Shown here one piece after another: positions 13,531 to 20,408 of a stretch of 20,408 nt of DNA (position 1 is its first letter; each line of letters begins with the position of its first letter). Position numbers and translations under genes: made by a program. The stretch is from DATBDM01 sp036269915. GTDB lineage: Bacteria; Actinomycetota; Thermoleophilia; Solirubrobacterales; Solirubrobacteraceae. Below the pieces are notes generated by a model. The model had not been told where the DNA came from, did no database searches, and saw only the letters and a list, made by a program, of their open reading frames with translations. The stretch is from assembly GCA_036269915.1 (NCBI GenBank), contig DATBDM010000141.1, positions 1-20,408 of the forward strand, in the 5' to 3' direction.

Positions 13531-14064
13531 TCAGTCGGTGCCCGGCTCGGCGCCCGACGATGCGCCGGGGACGATGCGCTCCCACCAGCCGGCCATCTCG
13601 GCGAGCTCGTCCTGCGCGAAGTGCCGCAGGAAGCGCTCGCGGACGCCGCTGAGGTGCGTCGGCCGCGCCCGTGCCAGCAGGTCCTCGCCCGCCGGCGTGA
13701 GCACCGCGAAGCAGCCGCGCCCGTCGGAGGTGCACGTGTCGCGTTCGAGCAGCCCGTCGCGCTCCAGCCGGTCGACGAGCCGGGTCATGCCCGAGCGGCT
13801 GAGCAGCACGCGGTCCGCGAGCTCGGCCATCCGGCACTTCTTGCCGGGAGCCCACTGCAGGGTGATCAGCACCTCGTAGGAGCTCAGCGGCAGGTCGTGC
13901 GCCTGCGTGAGCTCTGCGTCGAGGGCCTTTGCGAGCGCGGCATGCACCCGGAGCAGGCCGCGCCAGGCGGCGAGCTCGGCCGGGGCGAGATCATCGCCCA
14001 GCGCTGCGGCGGACTGGTCGCCGGGTGCGAGCGGGCGCTCGACAGGGGGGTCCAGGGACGCCAT
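13531..14064 (-). CDS. MarR-family transcriptional regulator
   Basis: A 177-residue winged-helix regulator. Helices at about 30-60 form the dimer arm (WRGLLRVHAALAKALDAEL). The DNA-binding part is about 63-125, with LPLSSYEVLITLQ, then CRMAELADRVLLSRSGMTRLVDRLERDGLLER as the recognition region and a wing ending near GRGCFAVLTPAGEDLL. MarR proteins are dimeric repressors released by phenolic or oxidative ligands. ATG 14064 is supported by TAGGCT exactly 7 nt upstream. GTTGCACGATCAAC, upstream of that box, could be its own operator. It lies in the same direction as the VOC gene (39 bp upstream) and tgt (23 bp downstream). Confidence 0.95.
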   Translation of the reverse strand: MASLDPPVERPLAPGDQSAAALGDDLAPAELAAWRGLLRVHAALAKALDAELTQAHDLPLSSYEVLITLQWAPGKKCRMAELADRVLLSRSGMTRLVDRLERDGLLERDTCTSDGRGCFAVLTPAGEDLLARARPTHLSGVRERFLRHFAQDELAEMAGWWERIVPGASSGAEPGTD

Positions 14065-14071
14065 CGGGAAT

Positions 14072-14102
14072 AGCCTAGCGGCTCGATGGTTGCACGATCA
14101 AC
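14072..14102 (-). promoter_or_regulatory. MarR promoter with candidate autoregulatory operator
   Basis: On the minus strand TTGATC lies 18 nt before TAGGCT (14077-14072), which lies 7 nt before ATG 14064. The imperfect dyad GTTG-CACGAT-CAAC (14089-14102) covers the -35 and spacer, where MarR repressors commonly bind. This is the only TANNNT box here with a plausible -35. Confidence 0.55.
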
Positions 14103-14103
14103 A

Positions 14104-14868
14104 TCACGGGTCGACGTCGCCCTCATACAGCGCGAGCACGGCGCCCTGTGGGTCGCGGACGATCGCGATGCGCCCCACGGTGACGTCCATCGGACCGGCG
14201 ATGATCGCCCCGCCGGCGTCACGCACCTGCGTGGCCGCGCCGTCGGCCGAGCCGGTGGCGAAATACACGAGCCAGGCGGTCGCCTCGCCGTCCTGGAGGG
14301 GGCGGATCCCCCCGTTGACGCCCGACGAGGTGCGGATGGTCGCGTAGCCCGTCGCGTCGATCTCCCCCTCCCAGCCGAGCAGCTCCCGGTAGAACTCGAC
14401 GGCCGCCGCGACGTCCGGCGTGGCCAGCTCGTTCCAGACCATGCAGCCGGCCTCGTTGACGCGCCCGGCGCCGACGTGGCGCCCGGGCTGCCACAGGTGC
14501 ACGTGCGCGCCGCCGGGATCGCGCAGCACGGCCATCCGGCCGGAGTCCATGACGTCGAACGGCTCGGCGACCACCGTCGCGCCCAGCTCGACCGCCCGCT
14601 TGGCGATCGCGTCGAGGTCCTCGACGTTGATGTAGGAGGACCAGTGCGCGGGCAGCTGCCCGCGTTCGTCGGCGCCCATCTCGTAGAGCGCGGCGACGTC
14701 CCGGCCCTCCTTGCGGAACATCGTGTAGACGCCGTCCTCGCCCGCGGGGAGATCCTCGGCGTCCCAGCCGAAGAGCCCGGTGTAGAAGTCCCGCGCCTCG
14801 TGGCCTTCGGTCGTCCCGAGATCGGCCCAGCAGAAGGTGCCGGCGGGGTAGGAGTCGCGCTCGCCCAT
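14104..14868 (-). CDS. Two-domain VOC (glyoxalase/bleomycin-resistance fold) protein
   Basis: A 254-residue cytosolic protein with two tandem vicinal-oxygen-chelate domains. Domain 1 (about 8-128) starts GTFCWADLGTTEGHEARDFY and ends RDPGGAHVHLWQP. Domain 2 (about 138-250) starts GCMVWNELATPDVAAAVEFY and ends RDPQGAVLALYEG. The pattern FYxxLFGW/LLGW plus a late RDPxGA is typical. Such tandem proteins include dioxygenases, lyases and drug-binding resistance proteins; the substrate is unknown. ATG 14868 lies 11 nt after the cydB stop, and that TAG stop begins a TAGGCT hexamer 8 nt before the ATG. The neighbouring MarR gene hints at detoxification. Confidence 0.92.
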   Translation of the reverse strand: MGERDSYPAGTFCWADLGTTEGHEARDFYTGLFGWDAEDLPAGEDGVYTMFRKEGRDVAALYEMGADERGQLPAHWSSYINVEDLDAIAKRAVELGATVVAEPFDVMDSGRMAVLRDPGGAHVHLWQPGRHVGAGRVNEAGCMVWNELATPDVAAAVEFYRELLGWEGEIDATGYATIRTSSGVNGGIRPLQDGEATAWLVYFATGSADGAATQVRDAGGAIIAGPMDVTVGRIAIVRDPQGAVLALYEGDVDP

Positions 14869-14876
14869 GGCGGTGC

Positions 14877-14882
14877 AGCCTA
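14877..14882 (-). promoter_or_regulatory. Possible -10 box TAGGCT made from the cydB stop codon
   Basis: Minus-strand 14882-14877 reads TAGGCT; its first three bases are the cydB stop. It lies 8 nt before the VOC start, one base more than the 7-nt spacing seen elsewhere. Confidence 0.4.
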
Positions 14883-16094
14883 CTCGGGGAGCAGCGCCGG
14901 GACGGCCGCCAGGAAGCCGAGGCAGATCGCCGAGAGCAGCGCCACGACGCCGATCACATGCGCCCAGCCCGCGTCGGCGACGGTGAGGAAGCCGAAGCCG
15001 ACGACCGCGCAGGCGACCGCCGCGCGGCCGCGCAGTCCGGCGGCCGAGGCCTCGAGCAGCTGCCACGCGCCGGGCGCGGCCGGCTCGTCGGCGCCGTCGC
15101 CGAGCCGACCGCCGAGCACGAGCCGGAAGAGCAGGCCGAGCGACGGGAAGAGGATCGCCGCGCCGGCGATGATCGCCACGAGCGTGGCGACGAGCGTGTC
15201 GTGCGGCGCCGCGGCCTGGTCGACCGTCAGGCCGGGGAGGATCACCGGCGCCTGGGCGAGCGCCCAGCCGCCGACCACGCCCGCCACCGCCACCGCCGAG
15301 CCGTAGCGCGCGAGCTCGCTGCGGCCGCGCAGCAGCGCGATCACCGTCACGATGCCGGCCAGCGCCGAGACGATCAGCCCCACCAGCCCGTCGCCGCCGA
15401 CGAGCTCGTCGAAGAGGCCGCGCGCGTCGCTGCGCAGGACGACGAGGCCCGCCGCGGCGACGAGCCCGGCGACCGCTCCGGCGATCAGCGCGCGCCGGCG
15501 GAACTCCGCCGCGAGCGCGGGCTCGTCGCGCCGCACCGCGTCGGCCGCGAGGAAGACGGCCGCGAGGTAGGCGCAGCTGATCACGGCGATCACGCCGATC
15601 GTGATCGACGTCGGGTTGAGCCAGCTCGTCATCAGGTCGCCGCGCGCGTTGCCGACCGGCACGCGCCCCGAGGCGATCCCGCCGAGCGCGGCGCCGAGCG
15701 CGAACGGCGTCAGCACCGAGGAGATCCCGGAGACCATGTCGATCGCCTTGACCTGCGCCGAGGACGTGGTGCCCGCACGCAGGGCGTAGGCGGCGCCGCG
15801 CGCGATGATCCCGACCCCGGCGAGGAACAGCGGCACGCACAGCGTCGAGGCGATCGAGCCGAGCGCGACCGGGAACGCCGTCCACATCACCGTGATCACG
15901 AAGATCAGCCACACGTGGTTCGCCTCCCAGACGGGCGCCATCGCCTCGTGGGCGTGCTCGCGGATCTCCTCCGCGTGCGGCCCGCGGCCGGCCAGCACCT
16001 GCCACACCGGCGCGCCGAAGTCGGCGCCGCCCAGCACCACGTAGAGCACGAGCCCGACGAGGATGATCACCATCAGCACGTCGGCGAGCGTCAC
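14880..16094 (-). CDS. cydB: Cytochrome bd ubiquinol oxidase subunit II
   Basis: A 404-residue, roughly nine-helix membrane subunit. The N-terminus MTLADVLMVIILVGLVLYVV and GGADFGAPVW are characteristic of CydB, followed by EANHVWLIFVITVMWTAFP, the conserved stretch after the first loop. CydB pairs with CydA to form the high-affinity quinol:O2 oxidoreductase, which conserves energy without pumping protons and tolerates low oxygen and nitric oxide. GTG 16094 overlaps the cydA stop by GTGA, so the two subunits are translationally coupled. No cydCD exporter genes or cydX are seen in the window. Loop lengths look normal for actinobacterial CydB. Confidence 0.96.
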   Translation of the reverse strand: MTLADVLMVIILVGLVLYVVLGGADFGAPVWQVLAGRGPHAEEIREHAHEAMAPVWEANHVWLIFVITVMWTAFPVALGSIASTLCVPLFLAGVGIIARGAAYALRAGTTSSAQVKAIDMVSGISSVLTPFALGAALGGIASGRVPVGNARGDLMTSWLNPTSITIGVIAVISCAYLAAVFLAADAVRRDEPALAAEFRRRALIAGAVAGLVAAAGLVVLRSDARGLFDELVGGDGLVGLIVSALAGIVTVIALLRGRSELARYGSAVAVAGVVGGWALAQAPVILPGLTVDQAAAPHDTLVATLVAIIAGAAILFPSLGLLFRLVLGGRLGDGADEPAAPGAWQLLEASAAGLRGRAAVACAVVGFGFLTVADAGWAHVIGVVALLSAICLGFLAAVPALLPE

Positions 16095-17425
16095 CCGACC
16101 GGCTCCATCGGCGCGCGCGCCAGGCGGCGCAGGATCCAGACCACGCCGCACGCGACCACCAGGTAGATGAGGGCGAGCGCGCCGTAGCCGATCGGGATGC
16201 CGTCCGCCGCGGTCACCGCCTCCGAGGTGCGCATCACGTGATAGACCACCCAGGGCTGGCGGCCCACCTCCGTCGTGGTCCAGCCGGCCAGCAGCGCCAC
16301 GGTCGCCGCCGGCCCGGCGAGCGCGACGGCGGCGTAGAACCAGCGCGAGTCGGGCAGGCGTCGCCGGCGCACGCGCTCGACGATCACCACGAGCCCGAGG
16401 AGCGCGAGCAACGTGCCGATGCCGACCATGGTCTGGAACGCGAAGCGCACGACGTTGATCGGCGGGAGGTCCTGCCGCGGCACGGTGTCGAGGCCCTGGA
16501 CGCGGCCGTTCGGGTCGTGCGTGGCGAGCAGCGAGAGCAGCTTGGGGATCTCGATCCCATACTTGACCTGGTCGTCGGTGTAGACGCCGAGGATGTGCAC
16601 CGGCGCGCCGCGCATCGTGTGCGGCAGCCCCTCGAGCGCCGCGAGCTTCGTGGGCTGGTTGTTCGCGACCTCGCGCCCGGCCCAGTCGCCCACCAGCACC
16701 TGCACCGGCGAGACGAACGCGGCGATCGTCAGCGGGATCACGAGCGCGGTGCGCTCGTAGCGGCCCCACCGTCCCCTGAGCTTCCCGACCGCGTAGGCCG
16801 CCGCGACGAGGAAGCCCGTGACCATGTAGCCCGCGAGGTACATGTGCACGAGCTCGTGCCAGAAGTAGGGGTTGCCGAACAGCGCATCGACGGGATGGAC
16901 GTTCGTCACCTCGCCGTTGCGCAGCGTGAAGCCCGTCGGATGGTTCATCCAGCCGTTGACCGCGATGACCATGAACGAGCCGGTGACGCCGGCGATCACG
17001 ATCGGGATGCCGGAGAGCATGTGCGCGCGTGGCGACAGCCGCTCCCAGCCGTACACGTAGATCCCGATGAAGATCGCCTCGAGGAAGAAGGAGAAGCCCT
17101 CGATCGCGAAGCCGAGTCCGAAGACGCTCCCGAACGTCGCGGTGAAGTTGGGCCACAGCAGCCCCATCTCGAAGGACAGGACGGTGCCGGTGATGACCCC
17201 GACGGCGAACAGCGCCACCATCACCCGCGTCCAGCGGCGCGCGAGCGTGCGGTAGACCGGGTCGCCCGTGCGGTGGTGGAGCCACTCCGCGAACAGCACC
17301 ATCGCGGGGAACGCGATCCCGAAGCAGACGAGCGGGATGTGCACGGCGAAGGAGAGCGCCTGCATCTGCCGGGCCTGCAGCAGGTACTCCTGATGCACGG
17401 GCCCGAGGGCCGTCGCGAGCAGCAC
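16091..17425 (-). CDS. cydA: Cytochrome bd ubiquinol oxidase subunit I
   Basis: A 444-residue heme-bearing membrane subunit oxidising quinol and reducing O2 to water. Likely heme ligands are H29 (SFAVHIPLV; E. coli H19), H194 (ELVHMYLAGYMVTGF; E. coli H186) and M333 (FQTMVGIG; E. coli M393). E109 and E116 lie in the conserved GFAIEGFSFFLEAIFIG helix. GRQPW is at 388-392. The quinol loop (about 240-325) is the short form, without the E. coli insertion. GTG 17425 is the only sensible start; CAGACT lies 6 nt upstream, a weak -10-like match, so it may be transcribed separately from gpmI, which ends 32 bp upstream. Confidence 0.97.
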   Translation of the reverse strand: MLLATALGPVHQEYLLQARQMQALSFAVHIPLVCFGIAFPAMVLFAEWLHHRTGDPVYRTLARRWTRVMVALFAVGVITGTVLSFEMGLLWPNFTATFGSVFGLGFAIEGFSFFLEAIFIGIYVYGWERLSPRAHMLSGIPIVIAGVTGSFMVIAVNGWMNHPTGFTLRNGEVTNVHPVDALFGNPYFWHELVHMYLAGYMVTGFLVAAAYAVGKLRGRWGRYERTALVIPLTIAAFVSPVQVLVGDWAGREVANNQPTKLAALEGLPHTMRGAPVHILGVYTDDQVKYGIEIPKLLSLLATHDPNGRVQGLDTVPRQDLPPINVVRFAFQTMVGIGTLLALLGLVVIVERVRRRRLPDSRWFYAAVALAGPAATVALLAGWTTTEVGRQPWVVYHVMRTSEAVTAADGIPIGYGALALIYLVVACGVVWILRRLARAPMEPVG

Positions 17426-17457
17426 GAGCCCAGTCTGCCGCGATGGGCCGCCGCGCG

Positions 17458-18984
17458 CTAGGGCTGTTCGCTCAGGAGTGAGCGGCCGGTCATCTCGGCG
17501 GGCTGTTCGATGCCCAGCAGGGCGAGCGCCGTCGGCGCGACGTCGGCGAGCGTGCCGTCGCCGTCGAGCGTCACGCCCTCGTCCCCCGGGCTGGTGACGA
17601 TGAACGGCACCGGGTTGAGCGAGTGCGCCGTGTCGGGCGAGCCGTCGTCCTCGAGCATCTCGTCGCAGTTGCCGTGGTCGGCGGTGACCAGGCACGCGCC
17701 CCCGGTGCCGTGGACCGCCTCGACGATCCGCCCGAGGCAGCCGTCGACCGTCTCGACCGCCTTCACCGCCGCCTCGATGACGCCGGTGTGGCCGACCATG
17801 TCCGGGTTGGCGAAGTTGATGATCGCGAAGGCGAACTCCTGCTCGTCCCAGTGCTTCACGAACGCGTCGGTCGCCTCGCGCGCGCTCATCTCGGGCTTGT
17901 GGTCGTAGGTCGGCACGTCGCGGGGGGAGGGCACGAGCTCGCGCACCTCGCCCGGGTACGGCACCTCGACCCCGCCGTTGAAGAAGTACGTCACGTGCGG
18001 GTACTTCTCGGTCTCGGCGACGTGCAGCTGAGCGAGCCCGCGGTCGGCGATCACCTTGGCGATGGTCGTCGCGGGCCGGTGCGGAGGGAAGGCGACCGGG
18101 TGCTCCCAGTCCTCCTCGTAGGCCGTCATCGTCGTGTAGCGCTCAACGATCGCGCCGTCGCCGCGGTCGATCTCGCCGAACTCGGGGTGGGCGAGCGCGA
18201 GCGTGATCTCGCGCATGCGGTCGGGGCGGAAGTTGAAGCCGATGACCGAGTCGCCGCCGCGGATGCGGGCGTCGTCGCCGACGGTGGTGGCGGCGATGAA
18301 CTCGTCGGTCTCGTCGCGCTCGTACGCGGCGCGCGCGGCGTCGGCCGCCGTGTCCGCGTGGTGCTCGCCGTCGCCGTGGACGAGCAGGTCGTAGGCCTTC
18401 TGCACGCGGTCCCAGCGCTTGTCGCGGTCCATCGCGAAGTAGCGCCCGATCACCGACCCCACGCGCGCGTTGCCGGCGTCGCGGCACCAGCCCTCGACGG
18501 CCTCGAGGTAGCGCTCGCCGCCGTGCGGCGAGGTGTCCCGGCCGTCGGTGAAGGCGTGGATCACGACGTCGGGGACGCCGCGCTCGGCGGCCAGCTCGAT
18601 CAGCGCCTGGAGGTGGCGCTCGGAGGAGTGCACGCCGCCGTCGGAGACCAGTCCGATCAGATGCAGCCGCTCCGTGTCGGCCATCGCCGCGGCCAGCACC
18701 TCGTTCTCGGCCAGCGAGCCGTCGTCGACCGCCTTGTCGATGCGGGCGAGGTCCTGCGGGACGATCGCGCCCGCGCCGAGGTTGAGGTGGCCGACCTCGG
18801 AGTTGCCCATCTGGCCGGCGGGCAGGCCGACGGACTCGCCCTTGGCGGTCAGCGTCGTGTGCGGGTGGCGCTCCCAGAGCTCGTCGAAGACCGGCGTGTC
18901 GGCGAGCGAGACCGCGTTGCCCTCACCGGCCGGGGCGAGCCCCCAGCCGTCGAGCACGACAAGGCAGACGCTGGGGACCGCCAT
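17458..18984 (-). CDS. gpmI: 2,3-bisphosphoglycerate-independent phosphoglycerate mutase
   Basis: A 508-residue, manganese-dependent cytosolic enzyme that interconverts 3- and 2-phosphoglycerate. The alkaline-phosphatase-like metal site is visible: D12 in VVLDGWG, phospho-accepting S62 in MGNSEVGHLNLGAG, NPDMVGHTG and TADHGNCDEM. The inserted phosphotransferase domain has SDGGVHSS, DGRDTSP and NFRPDR. Length matches the usual 510 or so. ATG 18984 overlaps the tpiA stop (TGATG), supporting coupled translation. The family is unrelated to cofactor-dependent GpmA. No defect is seen. Confidence 0.98.
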   Translation of the reverse strand: MAVPSVCLVVLDGWGLAPAGEGNAVSLADTPVFDELWERHPHTTLTAKGESVGLPAGQMGNSEVGHLNLGAGAIVPQDLARIDKAVDDGSLAENEVLAAAMADTERLHLIGLVSDGGVHSSERHLQALIELAAERGVPDVVIHAFTDGRDTSPHGGERYLEAVEGWCRDAGNARVGSVIGRYFAMDRDKRWDRVQKAYDLLVHGDGEHHADTAADAARAAYERDETDEFIAATTVGDDARIRGGDSVIGFNFRPDRMREITLALAHPEFGEIDRGDGAIVERYTTMTAYEEDWEHPVAFPPHRPATTIAKVIADRGLAQLHVAETEKYPHVTYFFNGGVEVPYPGEVRELVPSPRDVPTYDHKPEMSAREATDAFVKHWDEQEFAFAIINFANPDMVGHTGVIEAAVKAVETVDGCLGRIVEAVHGTGGACLVTADHGNCDEMLEDDGSPDTAHSLNPVPFIVTSPGDEGVTLDGDGTLADVAPTALALLGIEQPAEMTGRSLLSEQP

Positions 18985-19760
18985 CAGCCCGACCGCAGGC
19001 GCCGCGCGGCCTCGACGATCTGCGCGAAGGGCCCCGCCTCGAGGCTCGCGCCGCCGACGAGCGCGCCGTCGACGTCGGGCAGCGCCAGCAGCTCCTCGGC
19101 GTTGTCGGGCTTCAGCGAGCCGCCGTAGAGCACGCGGACCGCCTGGCCCGCGACCTTGTCGAAGCCCTCGACGAGCGCGCGCACGAAGCCGACGGCCTCC
19201 TGCGCCTGCTCGGCCGTCGCGACCAACCCGGTCCCGATCGCCCAGATCGGCTCGTAGGCGATGACCACGCGCGGCAGGTCCTCGAGCGGCACCTTGTCGA
19301 GCGCCTCCTGGACCTGGTGGCGCAGCTTGCGCTCCATGTCGCCGCGCTCGCGCTCCTCCTCGGTCTCGCCGACGCAGAGGATCGGCACGAGGTCGCAGGA
19401 CAGCGCCTTCGGGACCTTCTGCTGTAGCGCGCGGTCGGTCTCGCCGAAGTACTGGCGCCGCTCGGAATGGCCGAGGATCACGCCGTGCACGTCGAGCTCG
19501 GTGAGCATCGGGGCGGACACCTCGCCGGTGAACGCGCCCGAGTCGCCCTCGTGCATGTTCTGCGCGTAGACGCCGACCGCCGAGCCGCGGGTCGAGTCGA
19601 CCATCGCCTGCAGCGCGGTGAACGCCGGGCAGATGACGACCTCGACGTTCTCGACCGCGCCGACCTGCGCCAGGAGCGCGCCGATGAACGCCTCCGCCTC
19701 GGCGACGGTCTTGTTCATCTTCCAGTTGCCGGCGATCACCGGCGTGCGGGCGGGGTTCAC
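18984..19760 (-). CDS. tpiA: Triosephosphate isomerase
   Basis: A 258-residue TIM barrel converting dihydroxyacetone phosphate to glyceraldehyde 3-phosphate. Catalytic residues N12 and K14 (GNWKMN), H98 (GHSERR) and E170 (AYEPIWAIGTG) are present, as are the phosphate-gripping loop after E170 and LYGGSLKPDN near 211-220. GTG 19760 overlaps the pgk stop by GTGA and gives MNPARTPVIAGNWKMN. It is the middle gene of a pgk-tpiA-gpmI run with no gaps between genes. Confidence 0.98.
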   Translation of the reverse strand: MNPARTPVIAGNWKMNKTVAEAEAFIGALLAQVGAVENVEVVICPAFTALQAMVDSTRGSAVGVYAQNMHEGDSGAFTGEVSAPMLTELDVHGVILGHSERRQYFGETDRALQQKVPKALSCDLVPILCVGETEEERERGDMERKLRHQVQEALDKVPLEDLPRVVIAYEPIWAIGTGLVATAEQAQEAVGFVRALVEGFDKVAGQAVRVLYGGSLKPDNAEELLALPDVDGALVGGASLEAGPFAQIVEAARRLRSG

Positions 19761-20408
19761 GAGAGCGCCTCGACGCCGGGCAGGGGCTTGCCCTCGACGA
19801 GCTCGAGCGAGGCGCCGCCGCCGGTGGAGAGGTGGTCGACGCCGTCGGCGAGCCCGAACTGGGCGATCGCCGCGGCGGAGTCGCCGCCGCCCACGACCGT
19901 GGTCGCATCCGTCGCGGCGATCGCCTCCGCGACCGCGCGCGTCCCGGCCTCGAACGGCTCGAGCTCGAACGCGCCCATCGGGCCGTTCCAGAAGACGGTG
20001 CCGGCCCGTTGGATGACCGTGGCGTAGGCCTCGGCCGTGCGGACGCCGACGTCGAGCCCCATCCAGCCGTCGGGCACGTCGACGCCGGTCAGCGGGCGCA
20101 CCTCGGTGTCGGCGCTGAACTCGCGCCCGGCGACGAGGTCGTACGGCAGCCGCAGCACGTCGCCGCCGCCGTCGAGCGCCCGCCGCGCCGGCTCGACGCC
20201 CTCCGCCTCGCACAGCGACGCGCCGACCTCGTGGCCTTGCGCCTTGAAGAACGGGAAGCACATCGCGCCGCCGATGAGCACGTGGTCGGCCTTCTCGAGG
20301 AAGGTGTCGAGCACGCCGATCTTGTCGGTCACCTTCGCGCCGCCGACGACCGCGACCAGCGGCCGCTTCGGGTCCTCGAGGATCCCACGCAGCGTCGAGA
20401 CCTCGCGC
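19757..20408 (-). CDS. pgk: Phosphoglycerate kinase, C-terminal part (5' truncated by window edge)
   Basis: 216 residues plus stop are visible, about the C-terminal half of a roughly 390-400 residue enzyme; the reading frame runs off the window at 20408. The visible part begins REVSTLRGILEDPKRPLVAV, then VVGGAKVTDKI of the nucleotide domain. It includes GLDVGVRT, VFWNGPMGAFE and GGGDSAAAI of the ATP site, and ends LSTGGGASLELVEGKPLPGV. The enzyme transfers phosphate from 1,3-bisphosphoglycerate to ADP. The stop overlaps the tpiA start. A gap gene probably lies upstream, outside the window. Confidence 0.97.
   Translation of the reverse strand, partial: REVSTLRGILEDPKRPLVAVVGGAKVTDKIGVLDTFLEKADHVLIGGAMCFPFFKAQGHEVGASLCEAEGVEPARRALDGGGDVLRLPYDLVAGREFSADTEVRPLTGVDVPDGWMGLDVGVRTAEAYATVIQRAGTVFWNGPMGAFELEPFEAGTRAVAEAIAATDATTVVGGGDSAAAIAQFGLADGVDHLSTGGGASLELVEGKPLPGVEALS

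Noticed and set aside
12416..13879. 487-residue plus-strand open frame opposite tgt and MarR
   Set aside because: The opposite strand carries tgt and MarR with intact catalytic and DNA-binding motifs. This frame is their mirror.
17426..17457. Terminator between gpmI and cydA
   Set aside because: The 32-bp gap is GC-rich but contains no clear stem with a useful loop and no T-tract. Read-through from gpmI to cydA is as likely as separate transcription.
1..20408. Mobile elements, prophage, toxin-antitoxin or defence islands
   Set aside because: No transposase, integrase, flanking direct repeats or abrupt composition change was seen. All large genes belong to ordinary chromosomal families.

Overview
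The window is uniformly very GC-rich. Its genes are densely packed on both strands, start often at GTG, overlap by GTGA, ATGA or TGATG, and many lack a Shine-Dalgarno sequence. This fits a high-GC actinobacterium, most likely Thermoleophilia/Solirubrobacterales. That placement is an inference from protein style and gene order; there is no rRNA or marker tree. No tRNA, rRNA, CRISPR array, insertion sequence, integrase or phage gene is visible. The region reads as ordinary chromosome.

Layout: (1) 1-2640: the 3' end of a LysR-type regulator, a convergent MOSC-flavoreductase-[2Fe-2S] fusion, and a divergent DUF1697 protein. (2) 2648-4109: a minus-strand pair of cold-shock protein and a 55-residue lysine-rich protein, then an alpha/beta hydrolase. 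(3) 4120-7350, minus strand: Ste24-like M48 protease, short-form RlmH and ArgS. (4) 7371-9912, plus strand: metallophosphoesterase, a lipoprotein with a Thr/Pro-rich tail, and a membrane Ser/Thr kinase overlapping it by ATGA. (5) 9913-10132: a structured intergenic region. (6) 10133-12300: a DHA2-type MFS exporter overlapping an XRE regulator. (7) 12284-17425, minus strand: cydA-cydB, a two-domain VOC protein, a MarR regulator and tgt. (8) 17458-20408, minus strand: pgk (cut by the window edge), tpiA and gpmI.

How the genes work together: pgk-tpiA-gpmI is a compact lower-glycolysis operon. It runs into the cytochrome bd quinol oxidase genes, so substrate-level and respiratory energy genes are adjacent. 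The lipoprotein and kinase look like a co-translated envelope-sensing pair. The exporter and XRE regulator, and perhaps the VOC and MarR genes, look like stress or resistance pairs.

The most interesting signal is not a gene. Five start codons (DUF1697, argS, M48, XRE, MarR) are preceded by a TANNNT hexamer exactly 7 nt upstream, and a sixth (VOC) has it at 8 nt. That is the layout expected for leaderless transcripts whose RNA begins at the start codon. Several of these -10 boxes sit inside the end of the preceding gene. I found no convincing new defence or biosynthetic system; the lipoprotein-kinase pair and the promoter grammar are the best leads.
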